A stretch of DNA of 64,000 nt from Sialis fuliginosa (taxonomy: Eukaryota; Arthropoda; Insecta; Megaloptera; Sialidae): the NCBI GenBank assembly GCA_961205875.1, contig OY540817.1, forward strand, positions 14,233,001-14,297,000. Direction: 5' to 3'. Position 1 is the first letter of the stretch; the number at the start of each line of letters is the position of its first letter. The translations under genes and the position numbers were made by a program. The notes beneath the pieces were generated by a model that worked only from the letters and a program-made list of their open reading frames with translations, was not told the DNA's origin and ran no database searches. Shown here piece by piece: positions 23,710 through 36,311 of this stretch.

Positions 23710-26300
23710 AATAGTTTCATTTTATGCATAACAGTCTTTTATGCAAAGAACATAATAGATCTTAATCCAAGTTTGATAATAATTATTAAATAATTTCATT
23801 AGTGTTCCGTACCGAAATTGGAAAAAAAGAATACTTGTAGGATCAATACTCTGTCTGTCTGTTTTCTGTGTCAATCACAGCCTTATAAATACTGAATCGT
23901 TTGACCTAAGAAGCTGAGATTTGGCACACTTTTAGTGAATGGTGAACCAATAATAGACTGAGTTATTTAAATAAAATTTGATATTTTTATCGTTTTTTGA
24001 ACGGGACGACAAAAAATATTTCCATTTAAATGTTGAGTAATATTATCATTAATATAATAACACAAGATTATAAAACAATGTATGATTGGTAGAATACTGT
24101 GTTTCTAAACAGATGACTTGTTTTATCCATCCTGTATATACAGAAAATCACTTGAAATTCTTAATAATGATACTATCATACTTATTATAATATAACAGTA
24201 TGTAGACAAACAGAATTATATATCTAAACATACAATCAAATCCTTAAACTGCATCAATTATACATTTATAACATCACATGCATGTCATTGTAATTGTAGA
24301 CAGCAATTATATTAGAAAAGCGAGCGATTTAGAATCAACAAAACCATTTACATGAATATATTATGATGTGTTGTGATCGCTGTAGGCAGAGGTGGACTAA
24401 CATGTTATTGCTAATAAAACATACAAAATAACATATTGTGGAGCCCCTAGGAAATAACCTATGGTTCTCTGAGTTTCGTTAATGTTAACTGCCCTAATCG
24501 CCCCGAGGCATACTATCCAAATTCCACCAGTTATCCATGTCTGGTGTAGGTTGTGACATACGTTAGCTGGCTCTATATAAAACATTAAACCAAATAGGAA
24601 GTTAAAAAAATTGATGATATGGTGCTGTGGAGGTTAAAATAGATTATTTTTAGGTACAGTTTTGCTACCTACAGGATTTGTTACAAATAGCGGCAATCGA
24701 TTACATGTCTTTGGGAAAACACAAATAGTTTTACAAAAATTAAGGTTTTACAAAAACTTTTATTGTTAATCAAAGACAAGCATGATTCCATTATTAACAA
24801 TTTAATAAAACAAAAACAATTGAAGATATCAGGTCCTTATTTTCAGTGAATGTTCTGTACTACAAAATGTTTATTTTCCAGGGGTATCAACTTAAAAAAC
24901 GATAAAATTTATTAGTTATTACAGCTTAAAAAAGTGTCTTTAGACATTTTAATCAGCGTAGCGGATAAACAACTGATTTTTTTTATTTTCTTCAAAATTT
25001 AGATTGTAGGGAATTTTATAGCTAATAACTTTTATTTGAAACTTTTTTTTGTATAATCCTTATTTAGACCGCTATAAATCCGTAGAATTTTCTAAACAAC
25101 ATTTGTAACAAATCCTCATGTAAGTAACTGAACTGTACCTAAAAATTCCTATTTTAGGCACTTTTTAGCTTAGACAGCCTGGACTACTACTTCGTGTAAA
25201 GAGATTTTAAGAGAATAATTTTACTAAATAAAAACCGACGGAAAACATAAAATGAATATGTATTTTATAATACAAAAGTTGTAACTAGCTTTTTATAGAA
25301 ATTTTGATGCTCTACAAAAAATATTTTATAGAATTTAAGATATTTTGAAAAAAAAGTTTACCACTACCATATCTACCCAATTTTGATGATTTATATACAT
25401 AATATGATTATCACTAGTCAAATTTAACTAACAAACTAAGTAGACACGGAAAAAAAAGTTTGTTTTAATCTGAAAAACATGGTTTTAAAAATGATTGCAT
25501 AGATTCCTATTAATAAAGTTTAAAGAATAACTTAGAACTTTATACAGCCTTGTTTTTTTGATAATTTTATCAAAATGAATTTTTATTTAAAAAATCAAAT
25601 TTCGATTGATCTATAAACTAATTAACATAAATAAAAAAATACGTTTACTGGTAAAATCAGTTGGGTCTCTAAAAAATTGGGAATTGCGATGTGATTCCAT
25701 GGACAATCAACCTCTGGCAATATGTATAGGATAATAGGTAGACATTTGCACGATATCTGGAATTTATTATGCATGTATGGTTTAATTGCATGTTGCATGT
25801 TAGTAGTGCGTTAGACGACTAATCTAGTCGATACCTGAGGCGTCTGGGAATATAGGGCACCTAAACTAATTAAGATGTAGTATAAAGTAATTTAAATATT
25901 TTAATTTTTATTACTTGGATTTTTTTAGATTTTAATGAAGTATTAATTGTAATGTTAATATGAAGAAGTTGTTCACAAGAAAACAACAAACTGTATTAGG
26001 GTTATTATAGATTTTAATAATTTAGTTAATATATTAACTAAAGTTATAACTTGAAATGAAAACCCATAAAAACCTGTTGAATGTAATCCAGAGGTAAAAA
26101 AACTTTGTAGAACATTTTTTCGTACTCTGAAAGTTTATCGCGACCCTAAAATATCTAATTTAAAAAAAGGTATTTTTCAAACGCGCCATGTTGTGTGACG
26201 TCAGCAATAAAAAAACAATTTGTTCAATGCTATTATTATTTTTTAAGCCTAATATTTGCAATTAAGTAATAAAATAAGTATGTCAAAAATATCCGGATTA
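23710..26300. other. Intergenic DNA outside the TA-flanked element
   Basis: No gene is supported. A 62-codon minus-strand frame at 24397-24585 is relatively GC-rich and may belong to a degraded transposon, but nothing in it is recognisable. Confidence 0.4.
24653..25139. mobile_element. 487-bp inverted-repeat element with TA flanks
   Basis: The outer arms (24653-24690 and about 25098-25139) mirror each other: GGTACAGTT, ACAGGATTTGTTACAAAT and their inverses. TA lies on each side (24651-24652 and 25140-25141), as for Tc1/mariner-type elements. It has no transposase. Confidence 0.6.
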
Positions 26301-26307
26301 TTCTATT

Positions 26308-26453
26308 GAGGTGAATTCCAAAATTTGTACGTTCCATTAAAAAGATCAAGATGATAGTGGATATTGAAAGAATTTTTGACATTCTTTCATATTGCCACTA
26401 TCACAGCCACCTCATTTTTTTTAATGGAACGAACGAGTTTTGGAACTCACCTC
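26308..26453. mobile_element. 146-bp palindromic element
   Basis: The ends GAGGTGAATTCCAAAA and TTTTGGAACTCACCTC, then CGTTCCATTAAAAA with its inverse, then GATAGTGG with CCACTATC, form nested inverted pairs. This gives an almost complete foldback. No convincing target duplication. Confidence 0.7.
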
Positions 26454-27327
26454 GTTGTATTTCTATGAATATTCATTTGTTTTTGCTTGGGAGCAAATTC
26501 TTTCTGGTGAACTAGTAAAAATGATGATGAAAAATGAAACTTTTTAAAATCTTCCATACAGTTTTTCTAGTAGGAAAATGGCTTAATTTAACGAGATTGT
26601 TATTAAATTATAAAAAAATAGTTTATTTAAAATTAAGAAAATAAATTATATTATTATCCCAGGTAATAGAATTGAATTAAAAAAATTAGTTGATCCTACG
26701 ATTGACCCAAACAAAATTCATAACATCTATTTTCAAAAATACTATAAAAATCCCCAAAATGTCCAATGTTTTTCAGATTTCTATAGGATAATTCGAAAAA
26801 AATTCCTGGTTTTTGAAACTGAGACACCTGTATATGCTTATTTGTATCACTAAAATTTACAGCTCAAATTTGAAATACTTAATAACACAAACAAGTAAAT
26901 ATACAGTGATATTTTATCTTATCGAAACACTATAATAAATTATTTTTAAAACATCTGGATTCCCACGTTCCAAGCCGAATAACTTTGCGGCAGGAAAAAA
27001 CGATTTCACTTTTAGTTTTAAATAATTTTTATATAAATCATATGTACGTGTGTGTACAATTCTTCTTTGTATTGAAAATATCGTACAAATCGTTCAACCT
27101 AAATGTAGTTATGTAAGATAACCGTGTAATTATCGGTGTACATATGTAAGTACATATGTATATTTATGTTATACAGGGTGTGGCAGGTTAAATCCCTCAT
27201 TTTATATGAATAATTACTCAATCGCTTATTGTTTTCTGTTCTACATAACGTACATTTTAAGACAGGTGTTTTTTATACTCGTAGATAGAATACATAATAT
27301 GTATAATATAATAAAATAGTAGTGACG

Positions 27328-27790
27328 TTAAATATAAATAAGAACAAACTTGTTTGTTTAAACGTCAAAATTTAATAAAGAAGAGGAAAACGCAAGCTTT
27401 CGATTCATAGAATCATCGTCAGGCTAAAATATAATAAGTAACAATTAAATACAATAAATATAATGCAAAATATTGATATTTTAACATAAGATTTAAATTT
27501 GAGAACGATGTCGTTATCTCAATAATATTCATGTGACTACGGAAATGTTTGAAAAAATAACATATCTCTTTGTAACTCAAATAGTTACTAAGGAACGAAA
27601 AAATTGATTTAAAAATTAATGACAATAATTAATTATTTAAAATTGTGTTGTAAATATATATTTAAATATGTATTTAATTGTTACTTATTATATTTTAGCC
27701 TGACGATGATTCTGTGAATCGAAAGCTTGCGTTTTCCTCTTCTTTATTAAATTTTGACGTTTAAACAAACAAGTTTGTTCTTATTCATAA
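27328..27790. mobile_element. Inverted-arm, Penelope-like fragment pair with hammerhead-like cores
   Basis: The arms 27340-27445 and 27672-27787 are nearly perfect inverse copies. Both carry CCTGACGATGATTCT, a GATTC/GAATC hairpin and GAAAGCTTGCG (plus strand 27699-27732; minus strand about 27426-27392), and end in AACGTC with ACAAACTTGTTTGTTT. The layout resembles hammerhead cores of Penelope-like elements, but no GTH triplet is correctly placed. A related palindrome follows at 27889-27971 and a further fragment at 34249-34330. Confidence 0.55.
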
Positions 27791-27888
27791 TATGTATATA
27801 TATATTATATTTATATATAATAATAATATACAAATAATATAAAGGTAGCGATATTAAAATTAACAAGAATAATTTTGTTTGTATAAAA

Positions 27889-27971
27889 TGTCAAGAATTT
27901 ATTAATGAACAATTACACGCAAGCTTTCAATTTACAGAAACTTGTACTTTTTCATTAATAAATTCTTGACA
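27889..27971. repeat. Perfect 21-bp stem with hammerhead-like loop
   Basis: 27889-27909 and 27951-27971 are exact inverse copies. The 41-base loop, read on the minus strand, contains TTTCTGTAAATTGAAAGCTT and GCG, a diverged form of the core in the 27.4 and 27.7 kb arms. Confidence 0.65.
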
Positions 27972-29009
27972 TACTTCATTCAATATGGTTTTATTATGAA
28001 AATATACAGCCAGTTATTTCTACAAAACAATACTATGATCAGATATAGATGACTGGGGGAATGGGGAATGCCCTGATGTGATCAGGATAGGAGATAGTTA
28101 CGAGCCCCAATCACTTTTATTATCTATGTGTTAATTAATAACTACTCTTTATATTCTGGTCTACATACAACCAAAAGTTCATAACAAAATTAAAATAGTT
28201 TTCTATACAGGATGTCCAAGATAAGCGTGAAATGTATATGTATATCCAAAAATCCGAAAACACGAAAATTCTTTAAATGGCTATAATTTTTTTTATCAAA
28301 GTTGATAGGTACTTTTTGTTTGCGGTTTCTTAAAGCACTTTTTGTGTAGAATTGATTGATGTATTTAGAATTTTACAACGATATGTAACTTGTCATATTT
28401 ATTTATATGTATTATCTATTAGGATGTTTTTAGCACAATGTATTTTTATAAATTGGAACTACTTATCAAGTTAATATCATCTAATGGATAATTTCTAGTT
28501 TTTGATCTGCTCAGTATCATATTAATTAGTAATATTTTTTGCGGAGTCAGTTATTTTTGCTTCTTATATCCTTTAAACCATTTCCCTATCTCGTATAAGA
28601 ACATCATATTTTTTATGTACACAAGTGGGCCCTGTCATTGTATTTAAATCAGTTTCGTGTTTGGGCCCCGAGAGAAACCAAAAGTGCATTGTCTGATCGA
28701 CCTGAATACCTGCAAATAACACATTCAGTTTGCATAATTTATTTGTTTAAGGTGTAAACTGTTATATCACAACTACAGATAATTGAATCTCTGTCCAGAA
28801 CATATACATTATTCAGCAGTGGGCAGATGTGACTTATTGTTTTGTTAAACAATAAAATAGTTATATCTTATTTTTCTTAAGTTTTTTCACCTACTATATG
28901 AGTCGTTAAGAAGCTAAAATGATTAAATAATTTGTGTTTAAAAAATAAGTTAACAACAAACTTGTTAAAATATTTATTAAAAACACCTTCGTTCGTTTTG
29001 ATAATTACA

Positions 29010-29550
29010 TAAAGTACTGAAACCAGTCTTGGATATGACCCCAGTAATGGCTATTCTTTTATTAAACGTACTGAATTAGGAATATTTGTTGATATTTGAT
29101 TACTACCATTACTGAATATTAATCTATATAACAATCGGCCAATAGGTATCAAAATGGTAGACATTTAAATTAATTATTAGTATAATTTATTTATTAGTTA
29201 TTATATTATCATAGTAACTAATTTACATTGTTTCAAATTTGACGATTCTTTCTTTTATATCTTTTGTGTCGTAGCACTTATCATTTTGTAATCATTAGCA
29301 AGTGTCCATCACTGTGTTCTCATTAATGGTTTTACTTTATCCATTACTGGAGAAAAAAAAACACGAACAAATTAAAACTTTATAATTTAAAATATAAACT
29401 ATATTTGCTGACTTTGATAATTAAATTGATTAAATAAAGAGTTACTTGTTTTATTAGTAACATGAGTTCATGATAATTACAAAAAAGTAGTCCGTCAATC
29501 ACAAAAACAGTAAACCTTGCTCTTATAGCGGTCATAACTGGTGCCAGTAT
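29010..29550. mobile_element. Element M3, copy without insertion
   Basis: The terminal CTGAAACCAGTCTTGGATAT (from about 29018) is mirrored by GGTCATAACTGGTGCCAGTA near 29530. Bases 29010-29352 are the reverse complement of 61225-61399 joined to 62013-62230, so this copy shows the uninterrupted state of that locus. Confidence 0.65.
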
Positions 29551-29999
29551 TTATATGAAAAATTCCACTAAATAAATAAATGACAATAACAATGTAATTT
29601 GAAATGATAATAATTGCTTAAACTATTTAAAAAATCTGCTATTTTGATTTCAGATTTTAAAATTAAAGTCTCGGTTTTTGTTCCATGAAAATATAAATAA
29701 CATTTTTTGTAGAAGTTATAAAAATGAATTGCAAACCAGAAATAGCCGCTGGCAAAACATTTTTCTCTTAAATTTTTATGTTTTATTGTGATTCAAATGT
29801 AATATTTATGCTGTCTGAAAATATGACTTTTTGATAAAAAAATATAGCGGGTATTAATTGTCAGAACAGAAAAAATAACTATTTTTACGTTTATGTATAT
29901 AATTGGTGAGACAGGCGGAGAGGTTACTATAACATTTATAATAATGATCCAAATTTTGAAAGATACCTATATCCGTATTCAGTATTTAATAATTTTACT

Positions 30000-32700
30000 G
30001 TAAAAATGAAACGCTGTCAGCTATCACGAGTTGTGTATTTAATACGTAACATAATAACTAGAAATTAGATGTAAGTATCATTATACATTTAAAAAAATTG
30101 CACATGATTATATATTACTTAAATCTTACACTGTAACTGCAGTAATGATATTTTTAATTACTATAATAATGCATGATCTAAATTGGGTCCAGTACATTTT
30201 TTCGTAATAGAGATGAATGAAAGAGTATAACAATAAAGATTAATTGTTGGTTTCTAAACAGGGTTGACAACTAAAAAAAAAATGGCAAAATATTCGATTT
30301 AGTTTGGTCAAAAGTTGGTTACAATAATCTTGATAAAAATAGTAAATAAATGCTATTGTTTTCTAAACAGAGGTCGCTACTCACCACTAAGACAAATTAG
30401 AGGTTAAATCTATAGCCCCCCTCCTCTAATTGCCTAATTATCCTACTGTGTAGGATTCTAGCAATATACTACAAATATTATAAATCCTTTAGTCTGATAA
30501 GTTTTAATGTTGGCATCCCTGTCTAAATTCAAAATAAAAATGAATACAACAGTATGTACATAGTAATTTTAATGATTGTTATTTTATAAACAGGAATAAA
30601 AGTTATATTCCTATATATAATTTCTATGGGTGTAGCATGTTTTTATAGTTGGCAACTATGGTTGATTTAGAAATACAGCAATAATGGACGTAATTATAAA
30701 TAATTAAAGTTATTAATGCGTTTCGTAATTTATATTGTTACCATTTTAATTAATTTTGGTGTAGATATATTTCTATGAGTACCTACTATTATTTGTGTGA
30801 TATAATATTATTATATGAAATATTATTGATTGGTTCTCATTTTATTAGCTATATTTCATATGCTCTTTGTAAATATTAAAAATATTAATATTTAGAAACT
30901 AGTGTAGGTAATATTAGAATAATTTTGTAAGTATTGTAACATGAAATGAGCTACTATGAAAAAATAGAGATTTCAGGAGAGACTGCACTTTTTTTGGGGA
31001 AAAAATACATTCGTAAATTTAATATTTTCATATTTATAAAACATATAAAATGTAATATTTTACACGGACCAGTTTCATAGTTGAGAAACGCTGCCATTAC
31101 CATCTTTAGAATTAATTGTTATGGTTTTTATATTGTATATGAAGAACCAACTATTATAAGTGTTTTAATGGTTCCAAAGAATTCCTATTAATCTCACTTT
31201 GTCGTCCGTCTGTCTGTCCTTTTCAGTCAAAGCAAAATATCGTACTTTGAAACCCTTGTGGCATACACCCATGTATGTCTTGACCGATTTTTTTTATTAC
31301 AATCACTCAATAAAGCTATTTTTAGAATCTTTTATGAAGCATGATAAATATCAACAACTTTTTTAATCACCTAAATATTTTTTGTCAATTTAATAACTTG
31401 CATAGCTTCAAATTGCTTCAATCATATATTTATAAAAAATGTAACTGTAATAATAATTATTGTTTGTTGTACTCTTGAGTTACAATACATTAATCTTTAT
31501 TTTTGCAAATACAGAAAAAAAAATCATTATAGGCCAATCCAGTGGCGTAACTACGTTTATAAATAGGATTTAGATTTTATGTTGTTATAAGCAGTGTTTG
31601 TGTACATTAAAACAAAGTAATATGGAACACAAGAGAACATGAAGATTTACCAAATTATTGTATGGTATAGAAAGTAAGAGTGATTTTAAATTGCCAATTA
31701 ATAATGTATTTTAATATCGAATATTAAGAAAAATAGACCCACTAAATATTTATTTATTTATTCTCTTGGTCCAAATATAAACCATCAACTGTATCTACTG
31801 GCCCTCTAGTAAATCAAAGATGATAATTTATTATTTCGAATCACATTAACATGAATACTGTTGCGCCTCTGAGCCCTGTTTCAAATTCAAATACTACAAT
31901 CTAAAATAACGGATTCAACTATAGATACATAGTTACTTAAGTAGGTTTAACAATATTTTACGATGTGTGAAAAGCCTAAATGCGTTTAATTGTTTGAGGT
32001 TTTATTTCGCAACTTTCAAGTATTGGACAATAATAAGTATACGATATTTACATGATGTATGAATTAAACATAATAACATTTAATAATAATTATTTTTGGT
32101 CGACTTCCTTTAGAGTTCACCGACAAAAGTGAAACTGTAGCAAGTTGATTTCTCAGAATTTATAGACAATAAATGTATATGAAATGTGATCTCACCGGTT
32201 TCGCAATATGCAAACAAAAACTGTTCCTACGTACTCTGGAGTTTCTATATGTTAACATACATATATGTACCTACATACATTTGCAGTTATTGATAACTAG
32301 TGTAGAATCTAATTACGGTATATAGAGAATTAATGCTTTTTCAGATACAGTCAACATTTTAACTTCTTGTTCATATTACAAAAATATTACAAGAATATCA
32401 TATATACCTTTTTTTTACCTTAATTTTTTAATATACAGCCAGTTTTTTTTATTTGAAGATTAAAATTGATCAGGATTCACTGGCAGTTATTGTCCTCGAG
32501 TTTGGCCATAAACATCAAAATAATTGAGAAATAGTGAAGAGCATTAAATAAACTATTTTAACACTTAATAAACTATTATAGCATTTATAAATAATATTGA
32601 ACAGTATTTTTTGTGTTTTGACGATAGTTAATATAAACTAGCGTTAAGAAAATACTTTTTGTTCATTAAAGAAAAAAATGCTCCTTAAAATTGCTAAATG
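30000..32700. other. AT-rich intergenic DNA, no gene
   Basis: No supported feature except TE-end-like CAGTGGCGTAACTACG near 31541 and a TGTCTGTC-rich scrap near 31205-31220. Confidence 0.45.
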
Positions 32701-32729
32701 AGTTTTAGGTTGGTCAGATTTGTACTAAA

Positions 32730-33608
32730 CTAGCTGGGCCCACGCGGCTTCGCTCGCGTAGACTACGGAATTATTGTTTAAGATTTTTGAAAAATATAGT
32801 TTGTACTGTTATTATTATTATTGTAATAATAATTTATCAATACCTAAATTACCCAACAAAAACGAATCAGAAGAAAAAAGTACAAATAATTTGTGTTCTG
32901 TTTAAATTTAAATGTTAATTATTGAAAACAAAATAAACACAAACGATCAACCGAGGGACTCCGAATATCTACCGAGCGTACGCGAATCCAGTCTGATGTA
33001 CTCGCTTCGATGCGGCACGACACCATACATTTAAGATATTATCTTTATAAATATATTTTAAGATATTTTCTAAACTATACGACCAAATTGGATGCTGTAA
33101 ATGGCAAACTATATCTACATTAAGTACTTATGACGATGAAATCATTTATTTCGATAAGGATTAATGTTTTGCAGGTCATAAGTCCATGTAAACAAAACCC
33201 AAATATTTTATGTTTTCTTTGTAACATAAAAGCAGTCATTGTGGCTTAAATATAAAAGTTAGACATATCGTGTCGCTGACTTAATTGTAGAACTTTTGAT
33301 TCTACACAATTCTTTAATACATTATTTTGTTCTATATTGAACGGTTTAGGCAGCGTATTACAAAACAGCGCGCCGACGGCAAAATTTTTTCCGACTTGAT
33401 TTACTATTATCGTCACTGCTTTGTTGTTATGTTACCTAACGTAAAAAAATATAGCCTATAACCTGGCCAGAGAACGTACCTATGAATTAAAAAAAAAAAC
33501 TCGTAAATCGGATAAGTGGTTCTCGAGTGATAAGGTAACTAACGGACAGACAGACAGACAGACAGACAGACAGAGAGACGTTGAGCTTTATATATATTAA
33601 GGATGAGC
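32730..33608. repeat. Dispersed retroelement-like repeat R1, copy 2
   Basis: The head is TAGCTGGGCCCACGCGGCTT. The body matches 2535-3290. The tail has an ACAGACAGACAG run at 33545-33575, then TTTATATATATTAAGGATGA. This copy retains the tail that copy 1 lacks. Head and tail together look like a complete short retroelement; no reading frame is kept. Confidence 0.7.
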
Positions 33609-34403
33609 AATATCATGTATTTATATAATATTTTATAAATCGTACAGACATATTCTTCAGGTTTGACTTATTTATTTATTTTTTTGGGAGGGTGGGGAGA
33701 GGGGAGGGGGTAATGGAATAGAGAAAGTAATTTTTTTTATATGCATACATAATACTGTATGACTTAATACAAAAGTTTGAGAACTGCTGACATAAACTCT
33801 TCTGGATGTATGTCGACAATCTTAAATGATCTAAACAAGGCCCGAGAACGGAGACCCATTCATAAAAAAACACAGTAACCAAAACGTTTGAAACAAAAAC
33901 ACGCGTACTTCATTATCGACACAGTTTATCTGTACGTGTATCAGATTCTAACAATCTGATTGAATATCTCTATACAAACTATACATACATATATGTAAGT
34001 ATGTCTCTAAAAATAGGTAACTCTATTGTTACAGATAACTACAACAAATTGCATAATGTTGTACAACAACGATTGGGATAGCCGAAATGACCGATAATAT
34101 AATGCACTTCCTCTGTTTTGAAATATGTATATAATTATCACATTTACGATTTGAATTTTTTTCAAAAATAAAATTTTGCAAAAAGATGAAAATAATTTTT
34201 TTTTGTGGAAATGGTAACTTATATACATATACAGTATAATTATACACTAGTAGTGACGTTAAATATAATAAATAAAAACAACTTGATATATATAATTTCT
34301 GACGTTTAGACAACCAATTTGTTTTTACATATACAGTATAGTTATATGTATTTTAATTGATGCAATAAATGGCAATAATTGAATATTTTCATTTAAAATA
34401 AGA

Positions 34404-34666
34404 CAGGGCCGCAGAACAGATATCTTCGAGTGTTGAGTAAAAAAGTGGGGAGGTTTTTTTTTTTTAAATATGGTTTTTGGAACAAATTATCAATGAATGC
34501 AGTTATACAAATAAAAATTCAAATTAATTTTTTATTCATAAAATCTGACTCAATTATTTCGAATTACATTAAAATGCTTTTCCAATTTCTGGTGGGTAAT
34601 TCGGCACACGCAAATTTTTCGAGTGTCTAGTACAACATACCAAAGACTAGACTGATGCCGGCCCTG
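34404..34666. mobile_element. 263-bp hAT-type element with perfect 8-bp duplication
   Basis: The termini CAGGGCCG and CGGCCCTG are flanked on both sides by AAATAAGA (34396-34403 and 34667-34674). Internal ATCTTCGAGTGT and TTTTTCGAGTGTCTAG form a weak internal direct similarity. A 66-codon open frame inside is not protein-like. Confidence 0.85.
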
Positions 34667-35696
34667 AAATAAGACACTTTTTGACTTTTAATATAGATTC
34701 ATGATTATGTATATTTAATACGATTTGAAAGGCGATGTTTATCTCACAATCAGTTACTATTTTTTTACGAGTACCTACAATTTATCCAACTGAAATGTCG
34801 ATTTGACCAATTGTTACTATTTTTTGTACAAATTTAAAATGAAAGTGGTGTGGGTGATTTTTAACATCACTATATTAAAAATTAAGTTTTTATTAGTAGA
34901 TACAGTTAAGTATCAACTATCAATAAAAAAAAAAAAAAAACGTAAATGTTTCAAAAGTTTCCTTTGATGATGAGTTGACAGAATAGCAGAAGTTAGAAAA
35001 GTTTGATTGAAAAATAATTATTCATTCTACCGCATGTTCTCCAGATATTATCCTTTTGAATTAGCATTTATTCCTAAGTTTGGCTGCCGTAATTCAACTG
35101 TTCTACTCATTTGAGAAAAAAAACGAATCTTTCTTAACCAGTATCAGTATGGCTATAACCGAAAAAAAAAATATTATTTTTTCCTTTGTGAGCTGAAAAA
35201 TTATGAAAATTTATTTCGACTTGAAATTTTGCTTCCTGAAATAATGACATTTGAGGTTAATCGTTCAATTAAATCTTGACAAATTATGCCGGGCGTTAAA
35301 AATATTTTATGTATTGTTTAGAGTTTCGATGAAGATTTAATGAGTATGTTCTAATTTTGTTATTGTTAATCAACTCTTAGGCAAAAAAAAACATCTTCCT
35401 CTTGCTCAAAGTGGTCCAAATCATTGTAATTTATTATATGTAAATTCAATAATATGGATTTTGAGACATTTTTTTGAAACTCCTAGAAATCCCCCCAACC
35501 CCTCTAAAAAACAAAAAACAATAGCAATCAATTTTTAAATAAGAATAGCTTTTAACTTCTAGGAAATGAATCTTACAAAAGCATAACAATTCAGTAAAAT
35601 AAAGAAAGAAGAATATATAATTATCTGATATCTGTTCTAATTTAAGAATCTCACAAAAATATCGCTTAACTAAAAAATACACCTTAACCACAATAA

Positions 35697-35755
35697 AACA
35701 ATGTCACTCGACACGTGTTTCGACTTCACAAGAAGTCCTTATCAGGAGCCTAAGA
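35697..35755 (-). ncRNA. Hammerhead-ribozyme-like motif, Penelope type (copy H3), mutated core
   Basis: The minus strand has CTGATAA (35745-35739), the hairpin GACTTC/GAAGTC, GAAA (35721-35718), CACGTG (35717-35712) and GTC (35712-35710). Stem I (GGCTC with GAGTG) pairs better than in copy H1. The core differs from CTGANGA by one G-to-A change at a base important for catalysis, so it is probably inactive. A partial inverse copy (GAAGTCGAAACACGTATA) follows at about 35778-35795. Confidence 0.6.
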
Positions 35756-35815
35756 GTTCTGGAACTTCACTTCTTGTGAAGTCGAAACACGTATATTTTT
35801 AGTTTATGTGACTAA

Positions 35816-36311
35816 CAAGGGGGAACCCTTGAACTTGTTCTTTCCGATTTTCTTCATATTGAAATATGTTGTAGAGGGGGGTTTCCTAATAACACCTATA
35901 CCCGGTTTTGGGCGTAGACGGGTAATAGTTTAGAAGATATGATCCAAATAGTTTTTAATGCTGCATATATACTATGCTTATGTCTACAGTTTTAACAAAC
36001 ATTTTGAAAAATAAACATTGAAAATAATTTCATAAGATATTTTACAGAAGGTCTATATATTTAAATAATGTTACTGTGTGCAATTAAAACGCGTAGGTCT
36101 ATTATCATTACCGCTAGGCCAACAGACGCTTATGTCTACAGTTTTACCAAATAGGTATATATACAGCATTAAAAAATATTTTGGATCATATCTTCTAAAC
36201 TATTACCCGTCTACGCCCAAAACTGGGTATAGGTGTTATCAGGGAACCCCTCTCTATAACATATTTCAATATGAAGAAAATCGGAAAGAACAAGTTCAAA
36301 GGTTCCCCTTG
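35816..36311. mobile_element. 496-bp foldback element with TAA duplication, inserted in Penelope-like DNA
   Basis: Arms of about 175 bp (35816-35990 and 36130-36311) are inverse copies, with ends CAAGGGGGAACC and GGTTCCCCTTG. TAA flanks both sides (35813-35815 and 36312-36314). The uninterrupted target is seen near 5650-5690, where GTGACTAA continues directly into GAAATTACAGGTTTTTCG. The opposed open frames 36078-36314 and 36195-36380 are arm reflections. Confidence 0.8.

Noticed and set aside
24397-24585. 62-codon minus-strand open frame with relatively GC-rich sequence
   Set aside because: Looked protein-like at first, but no motif could be recognised and the region seems to be a decayed repeat.
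33545-33580. ACAG/GACAGACA repeat considered as a CRISPR-like or functional array
   Set aside because: It is a simple tetranucleotide repeat at the tail of an R1 retroelement copy in a eukaryotic genome.
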